From contig JAJFZO010000087.1 of NCBI GenBank assembly GCA_021397835.1, positions 6,342,501 through 6,406,500 of the forward strand: a DNA stretch of 64,000 nt. The letters are read 5' to 3'. Positions 49,566 through 61,820 of this stretch are shown piece by piece. Both the position numbers and the translations under genes were made by a program. The DNA is from Moringa oleifera (Eukaryota; Streptophyta; Magnoliopsida; Brassicales; Moringaceae). Each line of letters starts with the position of its first letter. Position 1 is the first letter of the stretch. The notes beneath the pieces are model-generated. The model saw only the letters and a list, made by a program, of their open reading frames with translations. It did not search any database and was not told the DNA's origin.

Positions 49566-50148
49566 CTTTTAGAATCTATTTCTTAGCTCAAGATCCCTCT
49601 TACTAATACTAACTAGAACCAAAGAATTAGTAGATCGATTCCGCCCAAAATGGGAATGGGCTAAGGTTATGAACTTATAATCTATAATCTGATGATCGAG
49701 TTGATTCCATGATTATAAGTTCGTTCCATATTGGGCTAGACTGGAATAAGATTATATACATTCTTATTATGAGAAAGGGTCATTCGAGCGTATTTAAATA
49801 GATACTATGTTTACATATGGATCCCTACGTCATTACAATCCATTTAGGATTAGGAATAGGTGTAATCGGACTTACTTTTTACATATCTCTCTTTATTTAG
49901 GACCCTATTCACCTCTTTGGGCTTCTATTGAATTAAGAAATAGGTTTGGTTGTCCATCTTTTTGATAATTAATATATTACATATAAGACATCCTCCGGAT
50001 AATTCAAGTCGAAGCAATTGGATGTCTGACTCGGGCCTATATGACATGACTGATCAATAGAAATACTCCAACACTCCACCTTTGTCATATATTCCATACA
50101 TCATACTAGATAGATATCATATTCATGGAATACGATTCACTTTCAAGA
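49566..50148. other. ndhB-trnL-CAA spacer
   Basis: About 580 nt of spacer. It holds one clean 27-residue hydrophobic frame at 49817-49900 (M-D-P-Y-V-I-T-I-H-L-G onward, one helix), which I do not recognise as a gene. Otherwise nothing. Confidence 0.55.
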
Positions 50149-50190
50149 TTCCTTGGTGGTGAAATGGTAGACACGCGAGACTCAAAATCT
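50149..50190 (+). tRNA. trnL-CAA: trnL-CAA, 5' half only
   Basis: The first ~42 nt of plastid leucine tRNA: CCTTGGTGGTGAAATGG, D arm, and the anticodon region GACTCAAAATC with CAA. After AAAATCT the sequence leaves the tRNA; the variable arm, T arm and 3' acceptor are gone, so a deletion joint lies at about 50190. Confidence 0.88.
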
Positions 50191-50364
50191 TATTACAATC
50201 CAGTATATGCTTTAACAGGAATCACACATTGATACAATATAAACCTCTGGTAAAATGCCCCCCATAACCCAGTAGATAAAGTACATCACGTAGTCTGTTT
50301 TAAGGATTGGCGACTTACCCATTCAGTGACTTTGGCACTGGACATTCCTAAAACAAAATTGGGA

Positions 50365-50906
50365 CTATCGGGTTGGGTGAATTCGATAATAGATGCCTGG
50401 TGAAATTCCAGCCTTCCTTCTCTTTTCAAGACCTATCCGAAAAAGAATCCAGTACTTCTTGGTCGTGAATATCTGAATAGGGTGAACCGCCCCGTGGATA
50501 TCTTTGCTTCGAAAAAAAACAATTAGAGGGTCAACTGGAATGTGTATTATCCATATAGGAGATCTTTCAATTGAGAAGATCCATTGACCTGAGACAAAGA
50601 AAAAGTTCTATCTATTTTATTTAGCTATTCAGTTAAACCAATGATTCGTTATTAGAGTAGATAACAACAACTATTTTATCCGACATGCATATTTTTTATT
50701 TTCCAATGGCTTTATATCTTTCATTAATGAAAATTTTTTAATGTAGTGAGTACTAGTTGTTCGCTGTTTAAGAATTCTTGTTTAGGTAGTTCATACCATC
50801 TATACATAGTGTTTTGATCTAAGATTTCAATTCTTTCATGTTTCAACAGTAGGATATTGTTCCATGGAGCTAAGGTCCAAAATATGGAAGAAACAGGTGT
50901 TTCCAC
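50365..50906 (-). pseudogene. ycf15: ycf15, interrupted form
   Basis: Small plastid frame of unknown and doubtful function. It starts [15 protein letters not shown], runs to E-F-L-N-S-E-Q, and after an insert of about 270 nt continues as Q-I/H-F-T-T-K-K-Y-W-I-L-F-R-I-G-L and ends before a TAG at 50365. This insert is the known interrupted type seen in many angiosperms, in which ycf15 is thought not to be coding. The 60-codon frame at 50724-50906 is its 5' part. Confidence 0.8.
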
Positions 50907-50936
50907 GACTCTACCACCCAGTCAATTTTGTTCCAC

Positions 50937-52178
50937 TTAATCCCTATTTCGTGGCCACATATCTTTCTGGCTAAGTAATGGAAAACCTTTCTCTTGTTAC
51001 ATGAATCCAATTTTCATTTCATCCAAGAAAAGCCTTTTTTTTTTTCTCAACAATGTCTTTGTAATTTGATCCAATAGCATTATGTTAGATAAGAACAGAT
51101 TTGATAAATACTAATAACTCTCGAATGGAGTATTAGAACGAAAAAATCCATTAGATAATGAACTATTGGTTCTAAGCCATCTATGGTGATGAATCAACAA
51201 TTCAAAGTGCTTTTCTTGCATATTCTTAATAAACCAGCATTTATATATAGATGTAAGAGGATCTGTTTGGGAAGTAAGAAGCCCCTTTGACATCATTTCA
51301 TCTGCAAAGAATTCTCGATGTGAAAACATAAAGACAATGGGCTGACCTTTGAATAGGAAAAACAGTGGATCCGAAGGGTCCCCAATGAATTGGCTTATTC
51401 GAAAAAATCCTTGCTCTTTGGAAGATCTATCTTGTGTCTAGTACTGCATGGTTCCACGCTGCAAGAACTCTGAATCATTCGCTTGAAGCTCATCCTTTTC
51501 ATCATAAATGATCTGCTTGCCCTGAAATGACCTGGCCCAATAGGAAAATCCCAATTCATTGGGCCTTTTGATACAATCAAATAGAAAGCCCCAAGGGCAC
51601 CATATGATAGGAGCCTAAACTATGTGATTGAATAAATCCTCCACTATTTTTTGCGGGTCAAGGACTCATTCTCCTTCCCCTTCTTCAAACTCTGATTCAT
51701 ATTTTTCATAGAGAGATCTCTGATCAATGATAGAACAAGATCAATTTTGCATCATATATAAAGGATTCCTTGGTTCGGACCGAAGAAGCAATGTCACTCA
51801 ACCATTATCAAACTGACTGCAATCTTTTTCTATCCTTGAGGATACCACCAGAATGCCTTCTACTTCTAATAGGCCATGAACTAGTTCAGAATCATTCTCA
51901 ACGAATCCATATGAAGTGATCCCATTTTTTTCATCGGGTCCAAGTAGAGACAAGAGGTCTTAAGCGACCAATTCGATAGAACAACTTAAAAGATAAAGAA
52001 GTATCGTTAATTTCTTCATGCTCGTTCCAAGTTTGAAGTACCATTTGTACAAATAATATTTCTTCTTCATATAGATAGATATAGGATCTATGGGGCAATT
52101 ACATAGAACCGATCTTACTTGGGATCGTAAATCCCAAGTTTGTCGATGAAGAGCACATTTAATTGTCTGAGTGTCTAT
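50937..52178 (-). pseudogene. ycf2: ycf2, 3' third only, broken
   Basis: C-terminal ~400 codons of Ycf2, the giant FtsH-like ATPase linked to a protein-import motor. The minus strand enters at [17 protein letters not shown] near 52178 and reaches [14 protein letters not shown] (open 51111-51329) and L-S-R-K-D-M-W-P. Many frameshifts and stops. The rest of the gene, including the ATPase domain, is cut away at the joint with the duplicated spacer. Confidence 0.92.
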
Positions 52179-52180
52179 AA

Positions 52181-52507
52181 TTGATTTTTTTATTTCTAGT
52201 CCATTACAATAGCTAGAAGAAAGAAAAACTTGTATTTATTGGTACGTTTTATATCCCTATTCAAATCCATAGAATACACTATCCCATATAATATAAGTTA
52301 AATTGGTTGAAGTTGATGAAAAAATCAAAAAATTTTCTTTTTTCTTTCCATCCATCTCTATCTATTTTTATCGTGCTACATTTTTATTTATATTTATACA
52401 GGAAAAATACATTAAAAAATTTATGAACCTTTTTTTACGTTTTATCTAATAAAAAACTTTTATTTGTTTTATTAATCGATCAAACTCGACGGAAGAGTAC
52501 ACCTAAA
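52181..52507 (+). repeat. Duplicated rpl32-ndhF spacer, copy 2 (joint filler)
   Basis: Second copy of 30551-30881, same orientation, now between ycf2 and psaA, two genes that are never neighbours. Both ends fall exactly at the joints. It differs from copy 1 by many substitutions (e.g. AGCTAG for GTCGG near the left end), so the joint is not recent. Confidence 0.92.
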
Positions 52508-52881
52508 CTCATATCACGGGAGAAAACTTTGTGCAAAGTTCCATTACTATTAATGGTTGCCTCCACGATTTCTTATGGGCTGAAGCATCCCAGGTAATTA
52601 AGTCTTATGGTTTTTCATTATTTGCATATGGTCTTTTTTTCCTAGGTGCTCATTTTGTATGGGCTTTTAGTTTGATGTTTCTATTCAGCGAACATGGTTA
52701 TTGGTAAGAACTTATTGAATTCATTGTTTGGGCTCACAATAAATTAAAAGTTGCTCTTGCTACTCAACCGAGAACCTCAAGCGTTGTGCAAGGACGTGTT
52801 GTACGAGTAACCCATTACTTTTTGGGTGGAATTGCCATAACATGAGCGTTCTTCTTAGCAAGAATTATTGTAGTAGGATAA
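52508..52881 (+). pseudogene. psaA: psaA, photosystem I A1 protein, 3' end only
   Basis: Last ~125 codons of the PSI core protein PsaA. It reads [17 protein letters not shown], then [24 protein letters not shown] replaces Gln in G-Y-W-stop-E-L, and TGA replaces Trp in I-T-stop-A-F. The end A-R-I-I-V-V-G-stop is followed after 25 nt by psaB, the usual spacing. Confidence 0.94.
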
Positions 52882-52906
52882 TGGCTAGGAGGATTTGAAA
52901 GGCATT

Positions 52907-55085
<2,179 letters not shown>

Positions 55086-55213
55086 TTCTTTATGTGTTGT
55101 ATCTACGATAATATCATTTCTTTTAATGGAAAAGGAGGTATGCCTTCTTATATTTCTACATCTAGGATCCAATTTGCATCATTATCATTGATAATAATAG
55201 GAATTGAGGCATT

Positions 55214-55516
55214 ATGGCAAAGAAAAGTTTGATTCATAAGGAGAAGAAGAAGCAAAAATTGGAACAAAAAATATCATTTGATTCATAGATCCTCAAAAAA
55301 GAAATAAGAAAAGTTCAGTCATTGAGTGATAAATGGAAAATTCATGGAAAGTTACAATCCCCACGGCGGAATGGTGCACGTACACGTCTTCATCGATGTT
55401 GCTTTTCGATCGAAAGACCAAGAGCTAACTATCGAGACTTTGGTCTATCCGGACACAGACTTCGTGAAACGGTTCATGCATGTTTGTTGCTAGGGGCAAC
55501 AAGATCAAGCTGGTAA
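55214..55516 (+). pseudogene. rps14: rps14, uS14, compensating frameshifts
   Basis: Small-subunit protein uS14, 303 nt exactly as in the family. It starts M-A-K-K-S-L-I-H-K-E-K-K-K-Q-K-L. One extra A in an A run at about 55270 and one missing A in a second run at about 55297 cancel each other, so frame and length are restored; the only stop (TAG at 55286-55288) lies inside the shifted stretch. Downstream 64 codons are open and end L-L-G-A-T-R-S-S-W. Confidence 0.93.
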
Positions 55517-55684
55517 GGATTAAAATATCCTTTCATTTTCTATTGTTTCTATGATCATTGATAATAGAGGGGCCCTTTTACCATTCTGTATAAATAGGCT
55601 ATTCTATTTGTACAGATATGGAACAGGGGCTCATTCAATTCTTCTTTGTCCATTAGTTTAGTCCCAGTTTTTTTTTCTTTTCAT

Positions 55685-55765
55685 CGCGGGGCGTGAGGAA
55701 GAGCATTTAAGTAGCTCACAAGGCTCATAACCTTGAGGTCATGGGTTCAAATCCCGTCTCTGCAA
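55685..55765 (+). tRNA. trnfM-CAU: trnfM-CAU, initiator tRNA with insertion
   Basis: Plastid initiator methionine tRNA: CGCGGGG start, anticodon CAU in GGCTCATAACC, T arm GGGTTCAAATCCC. About 7 nt (within CGTGAGGA) are inserted between the acceptor stem and D arm, which would deform the fold. Co-oriented with rps14, normal position. Confidence 0.88.
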
Positions 55766-55916
55766 CATTTTTTGGATAAAAAATTGGGCTTGACTCTGTT
55801 AATTAGTCATTAATTCACACTTTTCTTTTAGGGTGGGAGGACAGGACCACTATACTATCATGGTCTACTATGACGAATCGTTTATTTTCTTAAATACATT
55901 ACATTACTTTACCCTA

Positions 55917-55987
55917 GGTGGATAGCGGGAATCGAACCCACGTCTTCTCCTTGGCAAAGAAAAATTTTACCATTCAACTATCTCCAC
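55917..55987 (-). tRNA. trnG-GCC: trnG-GCC, plastid glycine tRNA, mutated
   Basis: A 71-nt glycine tRNA on the minus strand; anticodon GCC in CTTTGCCAAGG. The T arm GGTTCGATTCCCGC is kept. Acceptor and D-arm changes include GTGGAGAT for GCGGATAT. Opposite in orientation to trnfM, as normal. Confidence 0.92.
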
Positions 55988-56384
55988 ATTTTTTTCGTTC
56001 TTGATACGAAATTTATAGATAATATTTGTTCAAAACTAGACTAAATACTCTCTTCAAGGCGATTTCATCAAATTCCACCACTAAACCAATTTCCAATAAT
56101 ATACCAATTAAATATAAATTAGTATATTAGTATATTATTAATATTAATATAAATTAGTAAATTATTATACTATAATTTTATTATATTAAAAAATAAATAA
56201 TAATTATTATTATTTATTTCATTCATATTTCATTCAAGTTTTAGAAGTTTGACCCCTCCCTCTAATTTTTTTTGTTTTCTTTATTTGCAGTTTTTTTGCA
56301 CTTATATTGAATTTAAATGTGTCTCACAACACGAAAAAATTCGTGGGAGGGGTAATTTCATTTTTTGATCTAGAATGAATAGAT
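55988..56384. other. trnG-psbZ spacer
   Basis: About 400 nt; includes a strongly AT-rich stretch of TATTA/ATAAT repeats at 56100-56220. No gene seen. Confidence 0.65.
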
Positions 56385-56573
56385 TCAAGAGATAAGAGAC
56401 TTAAGGATACCCACCAAAAAGACTAATCCAATCCATAATGATGTACCAAAAAATACAACATTTTTGTTACTCGACCAACCATCAGGAGAAGTAAATACAA
56501 TAGGTACACCAATCAATAAGATTGATGAAGTAGGAATTAATGCAAAAACAGCCAATTGGAGAGCAATAGTCAT
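56385..56573 (-). CDS. psbZ: psbZ, photosystem II subunit, frame intact
   Basis: Two-helix subunit at the edge of photosystem II, important for PSII-LHCII supercomplexes. The frame starts [13 protein letters not shown] and ends G-I-L-K-S-L-I-S, 62 residues, the exact family length, with no lesion. A nine-codon in-frame extension upstream is not the start; the M-T-I Met is the conserved one. Several substitutions (P-T-S-S for A-T-S-S, F-G-T-S for S-G-T-S). Likely open by chance given its small size. Confidence 0.9.
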   Translation of the reverse strand: MTIALQLAVFALIPTSSILLIGVPIVFTSPDGWSSNKNVVFFGTSLWIGLVFLVGILKSLIS

Positions 56574-56659
56574 GTTTCTAATCCTTTGAGCTACCAACAA
56601 AAGAATATACCATTTGACCCCTTATCGACTAAAAAATCAAATATTAATATTAATAAAAT

Positions 56660-56701
56660 GCAGCATAGAGATAAAGGGATTTTACCATGAATCCATTGAT
56701 T
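56660..56701 (+). pseudogene. Possible atpH leader and first codons
   Basis: The sequence AAAGGGATTTTACCATGAATCC, continuing TTGATT, looks like the conserved ribosome-binding leader and first five codons (M-N-P-L-I) of atpH, the ATP synthase c-subunit gene. After that no atpH similarity remains and the sequence moves to the clpP 3' flank. If right, this is a tiny extra plastid fragment at a joint. Evidence is short, so this is tentative. Confidence 0.35.
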
Positions 56702-56983
56702 CTATATGACTTATTTCCAACTTTTTTACCACTTTTATTCGGACATGAAGTCAAGGGTGATTTTTTTTTTTAATTCATAAAGAGGTATGGATTGTGCATC
56801 TCATCTATCTATATATATATATATAGATAGACCTATAGATTCACACCCGATACCTTTTTCTACATAGTGATCATATCAACTTATATGGCCATGTTCTATT
56901 GGGTGGAATATAGAATATTAAACTAAACTAAAGCCTTAAATAAAATCTTTAATTATGGATTTACGTTAAATCACTGCTATTTT

Positions 56984-58883
56984 TTATTGAACCGCTATAA
57001 GATCAACAATTCCATGAGCTTGGGCTTCTGTTGCTGACATAAAAATATCCCTTTCCATGTCTTCAGATACAACCCATAAGGGCTTGCCCGTTCTTTGTAC
57101 ATAAACCCTTGTGAGGGTTTCACGAAGTTTCAGTAGTTCTTCCAGTTCCCGGATAAATTCTCCCATTTGTGCCTCATAAAAAGAACTAATAGGTTGATGG
57201 ATCATTACCCTGATGATATAACATAATAAATCTTTCTTCTATCTTGCATGCTGAGGCGAGGAGACTAGATAATGAATAATAAGAAAAAGAAAGAGAGAAT
57301 TAAGTAACCGTACAAGCATTGTTTGTGAATTGCATATGGCTCTACACTGGAATTCACATTTTTTACCTTTCCTTTCATCGAAGAAAGAGAAAACATAGGG
57401 TCTATTAGACCTAGATCAATAAAGATCCAATTACCACCCTTTTTTTTTCGGAGGAGTTAAAAAAAATATTATGATGGTCCCGTTGCTTTACATATTTATT
57501 TTATTTATTTCGTCCGTGATTCAGCAATCCCAAAGTTTCTTTTTTTGTACTTTTTCATATCATAAATATTCTTAATAGCCTTTCGGTGTGAAAAAAAGTT
57601 TGTGACCCAAAAATATGCCCATGATAGCTAAGATAAAATTGGAAATCCCCTTATCTCATACTACTCTTTCGATACATAATCTAATATTTTGAAAAAAAAA
57701 ATTCATATGGAATTCGAAGTGCCATGCTATTATTACTTATTAATTCATATTTCATATGGCGAAGGCATAGTCTTCTTTTTCTCGCAAATAAAAAACTCAT
57801 TGGCCCCAAGCGTGAGCGAATGCTAGACATTTGGTAATTTCTCATCCGACTAGGATAAATGATCCCATTGAGGCGGCCAATCCTGTGCATATTGTCTGTA
57901 CATCTGGTTGCACAAATTGCATAGTATCATAAATAGCCACTCCGGGTATTACCCATCCGCCAGGACAGTTTATAAATAAACATATATTTTTGGTATCATT
58001 TTTTATACTGAAACATACCATAAGACCAATAAGTTAATTCGAGATCTCGCTATCAACCCTGTGGTCTAAAAAATGTAATCTTTCTTAATAAAGTTAGTTG
58101 ATTAAGATCAAATCAAATTGTATCCTTTAGGAGGCATACAAGCACCTTTTAATGCATACAGTTCAGCAAAAATTGCGAAAAAAAAATCAATGTGTACATT
58201 TCAGCCCTCTTTCTTTTTTCATAGCAGGCTTTTTATAACTTTTAACGAAGGCCTCCCTTTTTTTGTCCATTTGTAAAGAAAGATGTGTTTTGACCTTTTG
58301 CCTATAATTGTATAATATAAAAACTTTCACTGAGCTTATCAGACTAACTTCTCATTGATATATTTTTTTTTTCATCAGAGATCTAATCCAAATCATGATG
58401 TCATTTTCTTGTTCCTGAATGGGCTTTTTCAGTTTTGTATTCAATTTTTTTAGGTTTATGCTCTACTCTGAGTAAAGATCTGCTCGATTTTAACTTGCAC
58501 ATATAGGACAAATGAACCAAATACCACGTCTTTTTGCTACGACTTCTTTTTTTTTTTTCAATTCATTTCTTTCATGTATTTTGCTAAATATTCAACGTAT
58601 TAATCATATTATTTGATTGATTAACAGTTTGAGATCATTCTTATTTAGAATTTTTTTATAAATAGAAATCATTTATGATATAAGCGGTAATCATAGATAA
58701 CTATAAATTTTTGATAATAAAATTAATCTTTTTTGGGCGAAACAAAGGATATCTCGATCGGGAGAGAGAATGGGGAAATCCCACATGGCCCAATATATCT
58801 GACAAGTCACCCTATATGTCAACCCAAGATGCATCTTCCTCTCCAGGGCTTCGAAAAGGTACTTTTGGAACACCAATAGGCAT
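56984..58883 (-). pseudogene. clpP: clpP1 with two introns, broken
   Basis: Proteolytic subunit of the plastid Clp protease. Exon 1 is about 58811-58883 ([16 protein letters not shown], then a stop from two extra bases at the splice site). Exon 2 is about 57809-58100 and keeps the nucleophile motif G-L-A-A-S-M-G-S-F with the catalytic Ser, but has stops before it and a TGA for Gly after F-I-L-V-G. Exon 3 is 56984 to about 57209, open, with the catalytic His in M-I-H-Q-P and the usual end. Both group II introns are retained. Confidence 0.93.
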
Positions 58884-59364
58884 TAAATGAAAGAAAAAAG
58901 AAGTAAGTACTCTATTTCACTTTGATGTGAAAGTGTAACAATGGGGTTATTGTCTTAATAATATTGGACTTTATCATACTTTATTAATTCTATTTTATAC
59001 ATAGATTGAATAAGGTCATAAAATATAAAATAAAAAAAAATAAAGATAAAGGAAGACAGAATGAATAAAAATAAAGAAATTTTTTTACGAATAAGTCCTT
59101 TGAATGATGAACAAATATAGATACGTTCGTTCATAGAAAATAGGGTTAACCCCCATTGCATATTGGTACTTATCAGATATAGAATAGATCTATTTCTCTT
59201 TTTTCCTATGAACCGAATTGTTCCATTATTACTAAAAGAATATAGCAAATGTTAGTTCTTTCTCTAAAATAATCCGTTGGAAGGGAGAAGGTCGATAGCA
59301 TAGTTTTTTTCCAATGCAACAAAGTTACATAATGTCTATTTTTCATTGATAAAGGGGTATTTCC
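58884..59364. other. clpP-psbB spacer
   Basis: About 480 nt, the divergent clpP/psbB promoter region. AT-rich; no gene and no promoter I can name with confidence. Confidence 0.6.
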
Positions 59365-60881
59365 ATGGGTTTGCATTGGTATTATGTTCATACCGTCATA
59401 TTGAATGATCCCAGCCATTTACTTTCTGTTCATATAATGCATACAGCTCTAGTTGCTAGTTGGGTCGGTTTGATGGCTCTATATGAATTAGCAGTTTTTG
59501 ATCCCTCTGACCCCATTCTTGATCCAATATGGAGACAAGATATGTTCGTTACACCCTTCATGACTCGTTTAGGAATAACCAATTCATAGGGCGGTTGGAA
59601 TATTATAGGAGGGACTATAAGAAATTTGGGTATTTGGAGCTACGAAGGTGTAGTCGGAGCACATATCGTGTTTTTTGGCTTATGCTTCTTGGCAGCTATC
59701 TGGCATTGGGTGTATTGGGATCTGGAAATATTTTCTGATGAAAATACGAGAAAACCTTCCTTGAATTTGCCCAAGATCTTTGGAATTCATTTATTTCTTT
59801 TAAGAGTGGCTTGTTTTAGTTTTAGTGCATTTCATGTAACAGGTTTATATGGTCTTGGAATATGGGTGTTCGACCCTTATGGACTAATTGGAAAGGTACA
59901 ATATGTAAATGCAGTGTGGGGCACAGAAGATTTTGATCCTTTTATTCTGGGAGGAATAGCCTCTCATCATATTACAGCAGGGACATTGGGCATATTAGCG
60001 GGCTTGTTCCATCTTAGTGTCCGTCCGCCCCAATGTCTATACAAAGGATTACATATGGGCAATATTGAAATCGTCCTTTCCAGTAGTATCGCGACTGTCT
60101 TTTTTACAGCTTTTGTTGTTGCTAGAACTATGTGGTATGGTTCAGCAACTATCCCCATCGAATTATTTGGTCCTACTCGTTATCAATGGGATCAGGGATA
60201 CTTCCAACAAGAAATATATAGAAGAGTTAGTGTTGAGCTAGCCAAAAATCAAAGTTTATCAGAAGCTTGGTCTAAAATTCCTGAAAAATTAGCTTTTTAT
60301 GATTACATTGGCAATAATCCAGCGAGAGGGGGATTATTCAGAGTGGGCTCAATGGACAACGAGGATGGAATAGCTTTTGGGTGGTTAGGACACCCTATCT
60401 TTAAAGATAAAGAAGGTCGTCAACTTTTCATACATCGTATGCCTACTTTTTTTGAAACATTTCCAGTTGTTTTGGCAGACGAAAACGGAATTATTAGAGC
60501 AGATGTTCCTTTTAGAAGGGCAGAATCGAAATATAGTGTCGAACAAGTAGGCGTAACTGTTGAGTTCTATGGCGGTGACCTCAATGGAGTGAGTTATAGT
60601 GATCTCGTGACTGTGAAAAAATATGCTAGACACGCTCAATTAGGTGAAATTTTTGGATTAAATCGTGCTACTTTGAAACCCGATGGTGTTTTTCGTAGCA
60701 GTCCAAGGGGTGGGTTTACTTTTAGGCATGCTTCGTTTGCTTTGCTCTTCTTCTTCGGACACATTTGGCATGCTGCTAAAACCCTATTCAAAGATTTTTT
60801 TGCTGGTATTGATCCAGTCAAGTGGAATTCAAAACATTTCAAAAAATTGGAGATCCAACTACAAGAAGACAAGCAATTTGA
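59365..60881 (+). pseudogene. psbB: psbB, CP47 of photosystem II, one stop plus 3' shift
   Basis: Core antenna protein CP47. It starts [11 protein letters not shown] and runs open to codon 75, where TGG became TAG (59587-59589). From there the frame is open without break for about 448 codons, with most antenna His in place (H-I-M-H-T-A-L, I-A-S-H-H-I, F-H-L-S-V-R). Near 60815 a short deletion shifts the frame; read in the other frame the normal end [14 protein letters not shown] is present at 60881. Span 1,517 nt against 1,527. The best preserved large gene here. Confidence 0.95.
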
Positions 60882-61063
60882 TGCAACACCACTTTGTTAT
60901 TTTTCACTTTTATTTTTTGTTCGCAATTTGGCATAGGGCGCTGGAGAAATCTTGATTTAAATCACTGCCTTTTCTTTGACTCTTGTTCTTTCTTGATCTG
61001 AAGGACCATCCCAAATAAGCAAAATAGGTATGGAAGCTATAATTGTAAACCACAATTGAATTT

Positions 61064-61189
61064 ATGGAAGCATTGGTTTATACATTCCTCTTAGCGTCGA
61101 CTTTAGGTATAATTTTTTTTGCTATATTTTTTCGGGAACCACCTAAAGTTTCAGCAAAAAATGAAATAATTTTTCATTATCTCAATTGA
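61064..61189 (+). pseudogene. psbT: psbT, altered C-terminus
   Basis: Single-helix PSII subunit. It reads [29 protein letters not shown] normally. Loss of one A in the A run near the end replaces the short natural tail by N-E-I-I-F-H-Y-L-N, so the frame stays open to 61189 (41 codons). The membrane helix is intact. Start Met is the conserved one. Confidence 0.9.
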
Positions 61190-61229
61190 AGTAATCAGCC
61201 TCCCAATATTGGGAGGCTAATTATTTGAA

Positions 61230-61361
61230 CTAGTCCTTGTGTTCCTCGAATGGATCTCTTAGCTGTTGAGAAGGTTGCCCAAAGGTAGTATATAGTGCGT
61301 ACCCAGTAAAACTTACAAGGAACCCTAATATAGAGATGGCGACTAGGGTTGTTGTTTCCAT
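61230..61361 (-). CDS. psbN: psbN, PSII assembly factor, frame intact
   Basis: Small thylakoid protein needed for PSII reaction-centre assembly, encoded opposite psbT-psbH as always. 43 residues, family length: [16 protein letters not shown] and on through F-G-Q-P-S-Q-Q-L-R to E-E-H-K-D. No stop or shift; S-G-L to L-G-F and A-F to T-F changes seen. Probably open by chance because it is short. Confidence 0.92.
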   Translation of the reverse strand: METTTLVAISILGFLVSFTGYALYTTFGQPSQQLRDPFEEHKD

Positions 61362-61465
61362 TATTATATAATTTCAAGACCACAATGGATCTATGCTAAG
61401 ATCGTTTATTTACAACTGAATGGTATACAAAGTCAACAGATCTCAATGAATACAAAATAAGATTT

Positions 61466-61687
61466 ATGGCTACACAAATTATTAAGGGTAGTTCTAGATC
61501 TGGGCCAAGACAAACTGTTGTAGGGGATCTATTGAAACCATTGAATTCAGAATATGGTTAAGTAGCCCATGGATGAGGAACGAGTCCTTTGATGGGTGTT
61601 GTAATGGCTCTATTTGTGATATTTTTATCTATTATTTTGGAGATTTATAATTCTTTCGTTTTACTAGATGAAATTTCAATGAATTAG
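61466..61687 (+). pseudogene. psbH: psbH, PSII phosphoprotein, two stops
   Basis: 10-kDa PSII phosphoprotein, 73 codons plus stop, exact length. It starts [17 protein letters not shown]. Codon 32 is TAA where Lys is expected (E-Y-G-stop-V-A), and codon 37 is TGA for the Trp of P-G-W-G-T. The membrane helix [14 protein letters not shown] and end I-S-M-N are readable. Confidence 0.94.
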
Positions 61688-61820
61688 ACTTACAAGAACC
61701 ACAAAACCCTAGCCTTTTCAATACAAAAAGTGAAGCAAAGCATTTAGGTCTCGGATTTTTAGCCTGTTTTATTTTCGTAGTTCGAACGCGAAATTTCTTT
61801 CTGTATTCTATTTCCAGAAT

